64,000 bases of DNA from Microvirga terrae (GTDB taxonomy: Bacteria > Pseudomonadota > Alphaproteobacteria > Rhizobiales > Beijerinckiaceae): contig NZ_CP102845.1 of the NCBI RefSeq assembly GCF_013307435.2, forward strand, positions 372,001-436,000, in the 5' to 3' direction. The notes under the pieces are model-generated. The model was not told the DNA's origin and did no database searches. It was given only the letters and a program-made list of their open reading frames with translations. Of this stretch, positions 1 to 6,562 are shown piece by piece. Both the position numbers and the translations under genes were made by a program. Position 1 is the first letter of the stretch, and each line of letters begins with the position of its first letter.

Positions 1-105
1 GAGGCGGCCGGCAAGGCCTCGGTGCTGGGCGCCCTGACCCTGTACCTGGACTTCATCAACATGTTCCAGTTCCTGCTGGCTCTCGTGGGCAACCGCAACC
101 AGTAA
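1..105 (+). CDS. Bax inhibitor-1/YccA family membrane protein, C-terminal fragment
   Basis: The window opens inside a reading frame of 34 codons that ends in TAA. The residues LYLDFINMFQFLLALVG are typical of the last transmembrane segment of Bax inhibitor-1 (YccA/YbhL-like) proteins, which normally end a few residues after it, as here (GNRNQ). Members are multi-pass inner-membrane proteins with about seven segments; bacterial ones are linked to calcium leak or FtsH interaction. Only the tail is visible, so the subfamily cannot be decided. A strong terminator follows 25 bases after the stop, so this is the last gene of its transcript. Confidence 0.75.
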   Translation, partial: EAAGKASVLGALTLYLDFINMFQFLLALVGNRNQ

Positions 106-130
106 GAACGAGCGGAGCAGACGCTCTCGA

Positions 131-160
131 AGCCCCGGCCGAAAGGCCGGGGCTTTTTTA
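131..160 (+). terminator. Rho-independent terminator after the Bax inhibitor-like gene
   Basis: AGCCCCGGCC, a short GAAA loop and GGCCGGGGCT form a GC-rich stem of about ten base pairs directly followed by TTTTTTA. Position and polarity fit termination of the gene ending at 105. It may also limit the convergent GYD gene that ends at 162. Confidence 0.85.
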
Positions 161-161
161 T

Positions 162-488
162 TCATGTTCCCGGTGGACGGTACCGGACCGCCTTCGCCTT
201 TCCGAGGGCTTCCATCAGGTCCTCGACGCCGAGGAGGACAGTCGTCTCGCTCGAGCGAAGCGCGCCGCCCGCGCCGATCGCAAGCACGACGGCGGCCATC
301 GACACGTTGTCCGGCGCCTCCCATAAGTTCCAGCCATCGTGCTCGCCGAAGGCGTACCAGAACCCGTGCAGCCTTCCCCCCACCGACTCGATGTAGGAAC
401 GAGCCGCTATACGTCGATCCTCGGGGTTCTCGATCAGGCGTGCCCAGGTCTCGGGCGTATAGCTGAAGCGTGTAAGATACATGGCCAT
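162..488 (-). CDS. GYD domain-containing protein
   Basis: A 108-residue protein beginning MAMYLTRFSYTPETWARL matches the GYD family (about 95-110 residues, usually starting with a short beta strand and 'YTxxgw...l'). The core includes GGRLHGFWYAFGEHDGWNL, a variant of the Gly-Tyr-Asp motif with GEHD in its place. GYD proteins are small cytosolic ferredoxin-like-fold proteins of unknown function. A ribosome site, GAGGTG, lies 5-6 bases before the chosen ATG; a second ATG two codons later is possible. It is transcribed toward the terminator at 131-160. The function is not known. Confidence 0.8.
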   Translation of the reverse strand: MAMYLTRFSYTPETWARLIENPEDRRIAARSYIESVGGRLHGFWYAFGEHDGWNLWEAPDNVSMAAVVLAIGAGGALRSSETTVLLGVEDLMEALGKAKAVRYRPPGT

Positions 489-609
489 GGCTCACCTCGT
501 CCGTCGGAGTTCGGCCCCAGCGAACGCAGTTAACGCCCAAACCAGGGGAGCTGCGAGTCCTTTGCACAGAGGGGTTCGTCGCAGGAACAAAGCCGGGACG
601 GCCATCGGC

Positions 610-2115
610 TCAGGGACGTTCCTTCAGAGCCGAGCGAGAGCCGAACCAGGCGCTGGCAGAGGCCGCGGCGGCGCAGATCAGCGCCACCAGGCCGAACCCC
701 CCGATCGTCGCCGTGGCATAGAGATCCTGCACAATGCCGTCCGATGCGACGGACGACGGAAGCGCCCCGAAGGTCGCCTCCGCGAAGCGGTCCGCCAGCT
801 CGGGACCCGACCAGGCGGCGGTCCGCCGGAACCCGACCGTGGCGACGACGCCGAGGCCGGCCACGGCAACCAGCCCCGCGACGCGGGAGACCGCGTTGTT
901 GATGCCGGACGCCACGCCGATGCGCGCGTCCGGAACGGCGTTCATCACCGTGGTCGAGAGCGGCGCGACCGTGATCCCCATGCCGAGCCCCATGAGGGCC
1001 ATCACGGGCACGATCGCGATCCAGTAGCCGCCATGCAGCACCGCCGGGGCCAGGAGCGCGAAGCTCAAGGCCGTGATCAGGGGGCCGGCGGTCAGGAGCA
1101 TGCGGGTGCCGAACCGGTCGGCCATCGTGCCGCCGAGCCGGGACAGCACGGCCATCAGGACCGTGAAGGGCAGGAACACCGACCCGGCTTTGGCGGCCGA
1201 ATAGCCATGGGCCTCGATCAGCGCGGTGGGCAGGAAGAACAGGGCGCCGCTCAGTGCGAAATAGAGCAGCAGCGTCAGGGCGTTGACGTTGGCGAAGGCG
1301 GACGCGTGGAACAGGTCGAGGGGCATCATCGGGGCGGCCCCGCGCGTCTCGTGCCGGATGAAGAGGCCGAGCGTCATGGCGCCGCCGAGCGCCAGCAGCG
1401 CGGCGAAGCCCTTGTGGCTCTCCCGTTCGCCCAAAGCCGTCAGGCCATAGGCCAGCAGGCCGAGGGAGGCGACGGCCAGAACGCCACCGAGCCAGTCCAT
1501 GGCGGTCGCCCGCGCCACGGGGCTCTCCGGGACATGCGTCGCGCACAGCCAGAGCGCCAGGGCCGCGATGGGGACGTTGATCCAGAAGATCGCCTGCCAG
1601 GGGCCGATATCGATCAGCCAGCCGCCGAGGATCGGCCCCAGGGCCGCCGCGATGCCCGAGGCGGCCGCCCAGGTGCCGATGGCCTTGCCGCGCGCCTCCT
1701 TCGGGAAATGGGCGCTGATCAGGGCAAGCGAGCCCGGCACCAGCAAGGCGCCACCGATGCCCTGGAAGGCCCGGGCGGCGATCAGCATCCCGGGCGTCCC
1801 CGACAGGCCGCACCAGAGGGAGGTCAGGCCGAAGCACGCGATTCCGATCATGAAGACCCGCCTGAGGCCATAGGCGTCGCCGGCCGCGCCGCCCAGCAGC
1901 AGGAAGGCCGACAGGGTCAGCGCATAGGCATTGGTGACCCATTGCATCTCGGCGAGCGACGCCTGCAGGCTCATGCGCATCTGCGGCATCGCCACGGTCA
2001 CGATGGCCCCGTCGGCGAAGACCATGCTGGAGGCCAGGATCGCCGACCAGACCACCATGGTCCGCGTCCTGGCATCGGCGGATGGCCGGGTTCTGCCGGC
2101 GCCGAGATCGTTCAC
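610..2115 (-). CDS. MFS transporter, DHA2 (14-TM drug:H+ antiporter) family
   Basis: A 501-residue hydrophobic protein, the usual length for 14-helix EmrB/QacA-type exporters. Visible signatures are motif A, GGAAGDAYGLRRVF, after the second helix, and the antiporter motif C, GIAAALGPILGGW, in helix 5. The predicted role is proton-coupled export of hydrophobic or cationic compounds across the inner membrane; the substrate cannot be read from sequence. The start appears to be GTG with AAAGG about 8 bases upstream. No membrane-fusion partner or regulator is adjacent, unlike many emrAB or tetR-linked exporters. Confidence 0.88.
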   Translation of the reverse strand: MNDLGAGRTRPSADARTRTMVVWSAILASSMVFADGAIVTVAMPQMRMSLQASLAEMQWVTNAYALTLSAFLLLGGAAGDAYGLRRVFMIGIACFGLTSLWCGLSGTPGMLIAARAFQGIGGALLVPGSLALISAHFPKEARGKAIGTWAAASGIAAALGPILGGWLIDIGPWQAIFWINVPIAALALWLCATHVPESPVARATAMDWLGGVLAVASLGLLAYGLTALGERESHKGFAALLALGGAMTLGLFIRHETRGAAPMMPLDLFHASAFANVNALTLLLYFALSGALFFLPTALIEAHGYSAAKAGSVFLPFTVLMAVLSRLGGTMADRFGTRMLLTAGPLITALSFALLAPAVLHGGYWIAIVPVMALMGLGMGITVAPLSTTVMNAVPDARIGVASGINNAVSRVAGLVAVAGLGVVATVGFRRTAAWSGPELADRFAEATFGALPSSVASDGIVQDLYATATIGGFGLVALICAAAASASAWFGSRSALKERP

Positions 2116-2140
2116 GGGCGTGCCTTTCTCATGCCGTCCA

Positions 2141-2180
2141 TGCTAGAGCATTGCACCTAAAAGTGGATCCACTTCTGGGA
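2141..2180. repeat. Degenerate copy of intergenic repeat family A
   Basis: TAGAGCATTGCACC, then AAAAGTGGATCCACTT, is a diverged copy of the palindromic element also present at 2801-2933, 4885-4994 and 13027-13082. It sits between the divergent DHA2 exporter and acetyltransferase genes, so any promoters here must share space with it. Confidence 0.6.
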
Positions 2181-2221
2181 TCCTGTTCCGTTCCGACCTC
2201 GATCTGTTTGAGACAGCCCTC

Positions 2222-2755
2222 ATGAGCATCCTCATCCGCCCGTCCGCTGATTCCGATCTCGAGGCCATCACGCCAATCTACGCCCATGCGGTCACGCACG
2301 GCACCGCCTCGTTCGAACTCGACCCTCCCGATCTCGGCGAGATGGCGCGCCGCCGCGCCGCCCTTCTGGAGGGCGGCTATCCCTATCTGGTGGCCGAGAG
2401 GGACGGGGAGATCCTGGGATATGCCTATGCAGGCGCCTATCGCACGCGGCCGGCCTATCGCTCGACGGTGGAGGATTCGATCTATGTCGCGCCGGCCGCG
2501 CAGGGGCAGGGTGTCGGGCGCCTGCTGCTCGCCGCGCTGATCGAGGACTGCGAGGCGCGGGATTTCCGGCTCATGGTGGCGGTCATCGGCGACGAGGACT
2601 CGAAGGGGTCCATCGGCCTGCACCGGAGCCTGGGCTTCGAGCCTGTCGGGATCCTGAAGGGAATCGGCTACAAGCACGGGCGCTGGCTCTCCACCGTGCT
2701 GATGCAGCGGCCGCTCGGACGCGGCACGGGCGAGGCACCGACCCGGCCGATCTGA
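2222..2755 (+). CDS. GNAT N-acetyltransferase, phosphinothricin acetyltransferase-like
   Basis: A 177-residue single-domain GNAT enzyme. It has the family opening IRPSADSDLEAITPIYAHAV, the conserved GTASFE segment, the region preceding the acetyl-CoA loop (EDSIYVAP), and the pyrophosphate loop AAQGQGVGRLLL, a Q/R-x-x-G-x-G/A motif. The closing GFEPVGILKGIGYKHGRWLS is typical of Pat/Bar-like and YncA (MnaT)-like enzymes. These acetylate phosphinothricin, methionine sulfone or sulfoximine, or related amino compounds with acetyl-CoA. The natural substrate cannot be read from sequence. It is divergent from the DHA2 exporter. Confidence 0.85.
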   Translation: MSILIRPSADSDLEAITPIYAHAVTHGTASFELDPPDLGEMARRRAALLEGGYPYLVAERDGEILGYAYAGAYRTRPAYRSTVEDSIYVAPAAQGQGVGRLLLAALIEDCEARDFRLMVAVIGDEDSKGSIGLHRSLGFEPVGILKGIGYKHGRWLSTVLMQRPLGRGTGEAPTRPI

Positions 2756-2800
2756 CAGCATCCCCTCATGAAAGCTGGTTTCCTGACCCGGCCCTCTGGG

Positions 2801-2933
2801 TCCGTCCGATGCTTTAGAGCATCGGACGGAAAAGTGGATCCGGTTTTCCGTGTTGACCGATGCTCTCGTTCAAGAAGAAAGCATCGGATTCATCCCAAAA
2901 GTGCAAGTCCACTTTTGGGTCCGATGCTTTAGC
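2801..2933. repeat. Repeat family A, full double-hairpin copy
   Basis: Two inverted repeats lie in tandem. The first pairs GCATCGGACGG with a later CGATGC around a GGAAAAGTGGATCC/GGTTTTCC hairpin. The second pairs GCATCGGA with TCCGATGC around CCCAAAAGTG/CACTTTTGGG. The right end reads, on the minus strand, TAAAGCATCGGACC, and its TAA is the stop codon of the SDR gene. It has the same architecture as 4885-4994. Confidence 0.85.
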
Positions 2934-3924
2934 GCCGAACCCGCGCCGCGGCCCTCGTGCCCAGCAGAAGCGCCAATCCGGCGAGGAGGACGGCGCCGGC
3001 CATGCGGCTCGGCTGGCGGGCGGAACGGGGCAGGCCCTTGCGGGCGCGCCAGCCGCCGCTCACGCCCCGGCCTGCGGGGACCGGCTGCAGCAGGGCGCCT
3101 TCCGTCCGTGGCGCCGGGGCGGCGCGTTCGAGCGCCCGGCGCATGAAGGCGCCCGCCAGGTGCTCGGTCGGGCCCGGCGCCAGGGCGTAGGCGACCTGGG
3201 CGGCTCGGGCGGGCCAGCCCACGGCCACCTCGTCGAGCGGATGGCGCACCAGCGCCACGAAGGTCTCGGCCACATCCTCGGGTGCATAGATCAGCGATCC
3301 CGGGTTGATCTGCCGGCCCGACACGTTCGCCCCATGATCGAGGCCTGGCGTGTCGACGATGGCCGGGAACACGCCGCAGACATGGATGTCGGGATGATCA
3401 CCCAATTCCTGGCGCAGGCTCGCGGAAAACCCCCGCAGGCCGAATTTGGAGGCCGTGTAGGCGGCAGCATATGGGCTCGGCGCCCAGCCGCCCAGGGATA
3501 TGGTGTTGATGAGGATGCCGTGCCCCTGTGCGAGAAACACGGGCAAGGCCGAATAGGCGCCGTGCATCGACCCGAGCAGGTTGACCTCGATGGTGCGCCG
3601 GTGGAGGGCGATGTCCGCGTCCTGGTAGGGGCCGAACACGCCCGTTCCGGCATTGTTGATCCAGACGTCGATGGTGCCGAAGTCCCGCCGGGCCGCCTGG
3701 GCGAGGTCGTCGACGGCGTCGGCATCGGTTACGTCGGTGGGGACCGCGATGGCCCGCGCGCCCAGGTCCCGGCACGCCTGGGCGACCTCCTCGATCAGGT
3801 CCGACCGTCGCGCCGCGAGGGCCACATGGGCGCCCTGCCGGGCGAAGGCGAGCGCCGCGGCGCGGCCGATCCCGCTCGACGCGCCGGTGATCACCACGGA
3901 AAGGCCGGAAAGGTCGCGCGTCAT
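2929..3924 (-). CDS. SDR family NAD(P)-dependent oxidoreductase with C-terminal membrane anchor
   Basis: A 331-residue classical short-chain dehydrogenase. It shows the nucleotide-binding TGASSGIG at residues 13-20, NNAG in the middle, and the catalytic YTASK (Y-x-x-x-K) with an upstream Ser in NTISLGGW. The catalytic domain would finish near residue 250. The remaining about 80 residues include an Arg-rich linker and a hydrophobic stretch MAGAVLLAGLALLLG just before RAAARVRR, which I read as a C-terminal membrane anchor. The substrate is unknown. The stop codon TAA is supplied by the end of repeat family A. It is monocistronic by appearance. Confidence 0.88.
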   Translation of the reverse strand: MTRDLSGLSVVITGASSGIGRAAALAFARQGAHVALAARRSDLIEEVAQACRDLGARAIAVPTDVTDADAVDDLAQAARRDFGTIDVWINNAGTGVFGPYQDADIALHRRTIEVNLLGSMHGAYSALPVFLAQGHGILINTISLGGWAPSPYAAAYTASKFGLRGFSASLRQELGDHPDIHVCGVFPAIVDTPGLDHGANVSGRQINPGSLIYAPEDVAETFVALVRHPLDEVAVGWPARAAQVAYALAPGPTEHLAGAFMRRALERAAPAPRTEGALLQPVPAGRGVSGGWRARKGLPRSARQPSRMAGAVLLAGLALLLGTRAAARVRR

Positions 3925-4051
3925 CGGGGTTCCTCATCGCTGCCGTCGTGGCCGCAAAGGCCCGGCCGGCTGTCGCGGCATCGTTCCGGCAACGCGAGGC
4001 GCGATGGGGTGTTCCGGGCGGCGGAGCGTTCGCCGCGAGCAGCCGAGAGCC

Positions 4052-4432
4052 TTAAGCCGACACGACCTTCGGCTTGTCGAGCACCCGCAGCACGCGGGCG
4101 AGTTCATGTCCGCGCTTGAGGATCAGCCCCGTCGACACGATGACCGAATAAGCGCCCTGCTTCTTGGCGAGCTTGGGATCCTTCTCGATCCGGTAGAGGG
4201 GCATTTCGGATGTGCGTCGGAAGATGGAGAAGACCGCCTTGTCGGGCAGGAAATCGATGGCGTAATCGCGCCATTCGCCGGCCGCCACCATGCGGCCGTA
4301 GAGATTGAGAATGGCCTGCAACTCGGCACGGTCGAAGGACACCTGTTTCGGCGCGGCGGGAAAAGGAACGATGTGGGCCGAACCCTGCATCGAGCCGCCG
4401 CGCAGCGGCTCTGCGATGTCACCTTCGCTCAT
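4052..4432 (-). CDS. DUF2794 domain-containing protein
   Basis: A 126-residue protein from the ATG that has GGGAGG four bases upstream; a start 7 codons earlier (4453) is less likely. The core (VSFDRAELQAILNLYGRMV, then EWRDYAIDFLPDKAVFSIFRR and the end RGHELARVLRVLDKP) is the DUF2794 family, a small soluble alphaproteobacterial family of unknown function. It has no signal peptide or transmembrane segment. The gene stands alone. A 560-base gene-free stretch upstream carries a candidate small RNA, two terminators and two repeats. Confidence 0.85.
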   Translation of the reverse strand: MSEGDIAEPLRGGSMQGSAHIVPFPAAPKQVSFDRAELQAILNLYGRMVAAGEWRDYAIDFLPDKAVFSIFRRTSEMPLYRIEKDPKLAKKQGAYSVIVSTGLILKRGHELARVLRVLDKPKVVSA

Positions 4433-4591
4433 GACGCCTCCCATAACTCGCAAAACATGCCCTGATGATGGGCTTCGGCGGCTAAGGGATCAACCCAGGG
4501 CGACAGGATGAATCACGGCTTCTTCTGCAAATCTTATTCCTGCCTCAATCGCGCCGTGATGGAGCCGCACTGAATGCCGTAAATGCTCAAG

Positions 4592-4712
4592 TTGCCTCGA
4601 CGGCCCGGCTCATCGAACGGCTTGGACACGTCAGCCCCCCAGCCCTCTGAGTCGCGCGACGGGCCGGGCCACCCTCGAGGCACAGGGCTGCCCTTCAAGG
4701 CAGCCTTTTCTT
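4592..4712 (+). ncRNA. Candidate structured small RNA ending in a terminator
   Basis: The stretch can fold into a long closed stem. TGCCTCGA (4593-4600) pairs with TCGAGGCA (4675-4682), and GGCCCGGC (4602-4609) pairs with GCCGGGCC (4663-4670), enclosing about 50 bases. The stem is followed immediately by an intrinsic terminator at 4686-4712. No reading frame with a ribosome site is seen. It does not show hallmark sequences of SRP RNA, RNase P RNA or tmRNA, and I could not confirm 6S RNA. The 5' end is a guess. The alternative reading is a long folded leader or trailer without independent function. Confidence 0.35.
4686..4712 (+). terminator. Rho-independent terminator (first of two)
   Basis: GGCTGCC (4686-4692), the loop CTTCAA and GGCAGCC (4699-4705) form a seven-pair stem followed by TTTTCTT. 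No protein gene ends upstream on this strand, so something non-coding is probably being terminated. Confidence 0.7.
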
Positions 4713-4719
4713 CTGTTTA

Positions 4720-4761
4720 AAGGGCTTTGCGATGGTCCAGATCGCAAAGCCCTTCTTTTTT
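4720..4761 (+). terminator. Rho-independent terminator (second of two)
   Basis: A perfect 14-pair stem, AAGGGCTTTGCGAT with ATCGCAAAGCCCTT, encloses a 7-base loop (GGTCCAG) and is followed by CTTTTTT. It lies only 8 bases beyond the first terminator and on the same strand. The stem is unusually long for a second terminator. Confidence 0.8.
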
Positions 4762-4832
4762 GCCGTTAACGTTCGCTTAACACATCGCACGTGACAGCAA
4801 GCGATGCTCCACAAACATTCACACCCTCTTCC

Positions 4833-4863
4833 CGTCATCACCGGGACAAGCCCGGTGATGACG
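4833..4863. repeat. Repeat family B, single hairpin arm
   Basis: CGTCATCACCGGGACAAG, then CCCGGTGATGACG, forms one palindromic arm of the family B element whose complete double-arm copies are at 11455-11600, 13487-13576, 24751-24843 and 29213-29308. Confidence 0.8.
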
Positions 4864-4884
4864 GAAGTGGATCGGAACACCCTT

Positions 4885-4994
4885 AGCGCATCGTGCGGAA
4901 AAGTGGATCCGGTTTTCCGCATGAACGATGCGCTCGTCAAAGAGGTGGGAGCATCGGACCCAAAAGTGGGTCCACTTTTGGGTCCGATGCTCTA
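4885..4994. repeat. Repeat family A, full double-hairpin copy
   Basis: It has the same two-hairpin design as 2801-2933. GCATCGTGCGG and GGTTTTCCGCATGAACGATGC form the first unit. GCATCGGACCCAAAAGTGGG and its exact reverse complement form the second. The right end reads TAGAGCATCGGACC on the minus strand, and its TAG is the stop codon of the oxidoreductase gene at 4992. Confidence 0.88.
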
Positions 4995-6008
4995 GAATCC
5001 CGACAGCACGAGCTTGCCGCGCGTGCGGTTGCTCTCGATGAGGGCGTGCGCGCGCCTGAGATTGGCCGCGTTGATCGTCCCGACGATCTCCGCCAGCGTG
5101 GTGCGAATGGTGCCCGCATCGACCAGACGCGACGCCTCGTTCAGGATCTCGTGCTGCCGCTCCATGTCGGCGGTCTGGAAGGTGGAGCGGGTGAACATGG
5201 ATTCCCAGTGGATCGACACGCTCTTGCCCTTCAGGAGGCTGATGTCGAGCGGCGCCTTCGGGTCGTCGATCAGGGCGAAGCGCCCTTGCGGCGCAATGGC
5301 CTTGGCGATCTCGGCGAAATGGTTCTCCGTGTGCGTGATGGAGAACACGAAGGCCGGCGCACCGATCCCCAGGGCTTCCACCTGCGCGGCCAGCGGCTTG
5401 CCGTGATCGATCACGTGATGGGCGCCGAGCTCCTTCACCCAGGCCTGCGTGTCCGGACGCGACGCGGTGGCGATCACGGTCAGATCGGTGAGCTGCCGCG
5501 CGAGCTGGACCGCGATGGATCCGACGCCGCCGGCGCCGCCCACGATCAGGATGGCATTGGCCGCGCCCTTGACCGGGCGCTTGACCTCGAGCCGGTCGAA
5601 CAGGGTTTCCCAGGCGGTCAGCGTGGTGAGCGGCAGGGCCGCGGCCTCCTCGAACGAGAGGGTCTTCGGCTTGGCGCCCACCAGCCGCTCGTCGACCACG
5701 TGGAACTCCGCGTTGGTGCCCTGGCGCGTGATGGCGCCCGCATAGAACACCTCGTCGCCTTCCCGGAACAGGGAGACGTCCTTGCCGACGCCCCTGACGA
5801 TCCCGGCCGCGTCGAAGCCCAGAACCTTCACGCCGCCCGGCTCGGGTTGAGCGCGCATGCGCACCTTGGTGTCGACCGGGTTGAGGGCCACGGCCCTGAT
5901 CTCGACGAGCAGGTCGCGCGGTCCGGGCTCGGGGCGGGGCAGCTCGACGTCCGTGAGGGAGGCGTCCTGGTCGATGGGGAGGGATTGCTGGTATCCGACG
6001 GCGCGCAT
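4992..6008 (-). CDS. Zinc-type alcohol dehydrogenase-like / quinone oxidoreductase family protein
   Basis: A 338-residue MDR-superfamily protein from the ATG with AGGAGA about 9 bases upstream; an earlier in-frame start at 6071 would run into the divergent regulator's promoter. The N-terminal GroES-like domain (ALNPVDTKVR, GFDAAGIV) is followed by a Rossmann domain with GGAGGVGS and the late segment WESMFTRSTF. This pattern fits the ZADH family often annotated next to HxlR regulators. The structural and catalytic zinc cysteines are absent, which fits NADPH-dependent quinone or enone reduction rather than alcohol oxidation. It is divergent from the HxlR gene, which probably controls it. Confidence 0.87.
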   Translation of the reverse strand: MRAVGYQQSLPIDQDASLTDVELPRPEPGPRDLLVEIRAVALNPVDTKVRMRAQPEPGGVKVLGFDAAGIVRGVGKDVSLFREGDEVFYAGAITRQGTNAEFHVVDERLVGAKPKTLSFEEAAALPLTTLTAWETLFDRLEVKRPVKGAANAILIVGGAGGVGSIAVQLARQLTDLTVIATASRPDTQAWVKELGAHHVIDHGKPLAAQVEALGIGAPAFVFSITHTENHFAEIAKAIAPQGRFALIDDPKAPLDISLLKGKSVSIHWESMFTRSTFQTADMERQHEILNEASRLVDAGTIRTTLAEIVGTINAANLRRAHALIESNRTRGKLVLSGF

Positions 6009-6041
6009 GGCATGTCTCCTGTTGACGGGACGATACTTGAG

Positions 6042-6087
6042 CATAGTGTTGGAGTTCGCAAGAACGCACAAAAACAGCCCATAGTGT
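6042..6087. promoter_or_regulatory. Direct repeat CATAGTGT in the divergent promoter region
   Basis: CATAGTGT occurs at 6042-6049 and 6080-6087, 38 bases apart, in the 95-base gap between the oxidoreductase and the HxlR regulator. HxlR-type regulators commonly control a divergent redox gene, so these are candidate operator sites. I have no independent support, and 8-base repeats can occur by chance. Confidence 0.3.
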
Positions 6088-6103
6088 CGAAAAGGATACC
6101 GTA

Positions 6104-6445
6104 ATGCCGCAGAAGGCGCAGAGGGTTCAGGGATGTTCCGTCGAGCGGACGATGAGCCTGATCGACGGCAAATGGAAGATCATCGTCCTCTACAAGCTCC
6201 TGCGCGGGACCTTGCGGTTCAACGAGTTGCGCCGGCTCATCCCGTCGATCACCCAGCGCATGCTCACCCATCAGCTGCGCGAGCTCGAGGCCGACGGCCT
6301 CATCGTCCGGACCGTCTATGCCCAGGTGCCGCCCCGGGTCGAATACACGCTCTCCGGGCGCGGCCGGTCCCTGGAGCCCGTGCTGATGGCCATGAAGGAA
6401 TGGGGAGACGCGAATCTGTCGTCCGTGGAGGCCGAAGCAGCGTAA
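6104..6445 (+). CDS. HxlR family transcriptional regulator
   Basis: A 113-residue winged-helix protein with the family layout: an N-terminal cysteine (QGCSVERTMSLIDGKWKIIVLY), the recognition part LRFNELRRLIPSITQRMLTHQLRELEADGLI and the wing PPRVEYTLSGRG. HxlR/YodB-type regulators sense electrophiles or oxidants through the N-terminal Cys (here residue 11) and control divergent detoxification genes. The divergent quinone oxidoreductase-like gene 95 bases away fits that role. The family match is clear; redox sensing is inferred from the Cys and context. Confidence 0.9.
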   Translation: MPQKAQRVQGCSVERTMSLIDGKWKIIVLYKLLRGTLRFNELRRLIPSITQRMLTHQLRELEADGLIVRTVYAQVPPRVEYTLSGRGRSLEPVLMAMKEWGDANLSSVEAEAA

Positions 6446-6562
6446 AGTGCCTGTGCGGCGCAGCAACTTTACCGTACTTTGCTCGGACCCTTATGCTTTT
6501 GTTGCGCAACCTGCCACACTGTGGCAACGCTCCCGCAACCAAACAGATAAGAGGATGCGCGC

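Noticed and set aside
4592..4712. Identification of the candidate small RNA as 6S, SRP, tmRNA or RNase P RNA
   Set aside because: None of the conserved sequences I know for these RNAs can be placed. A weak CCTCTGAG resemblance to 6S is not enough.
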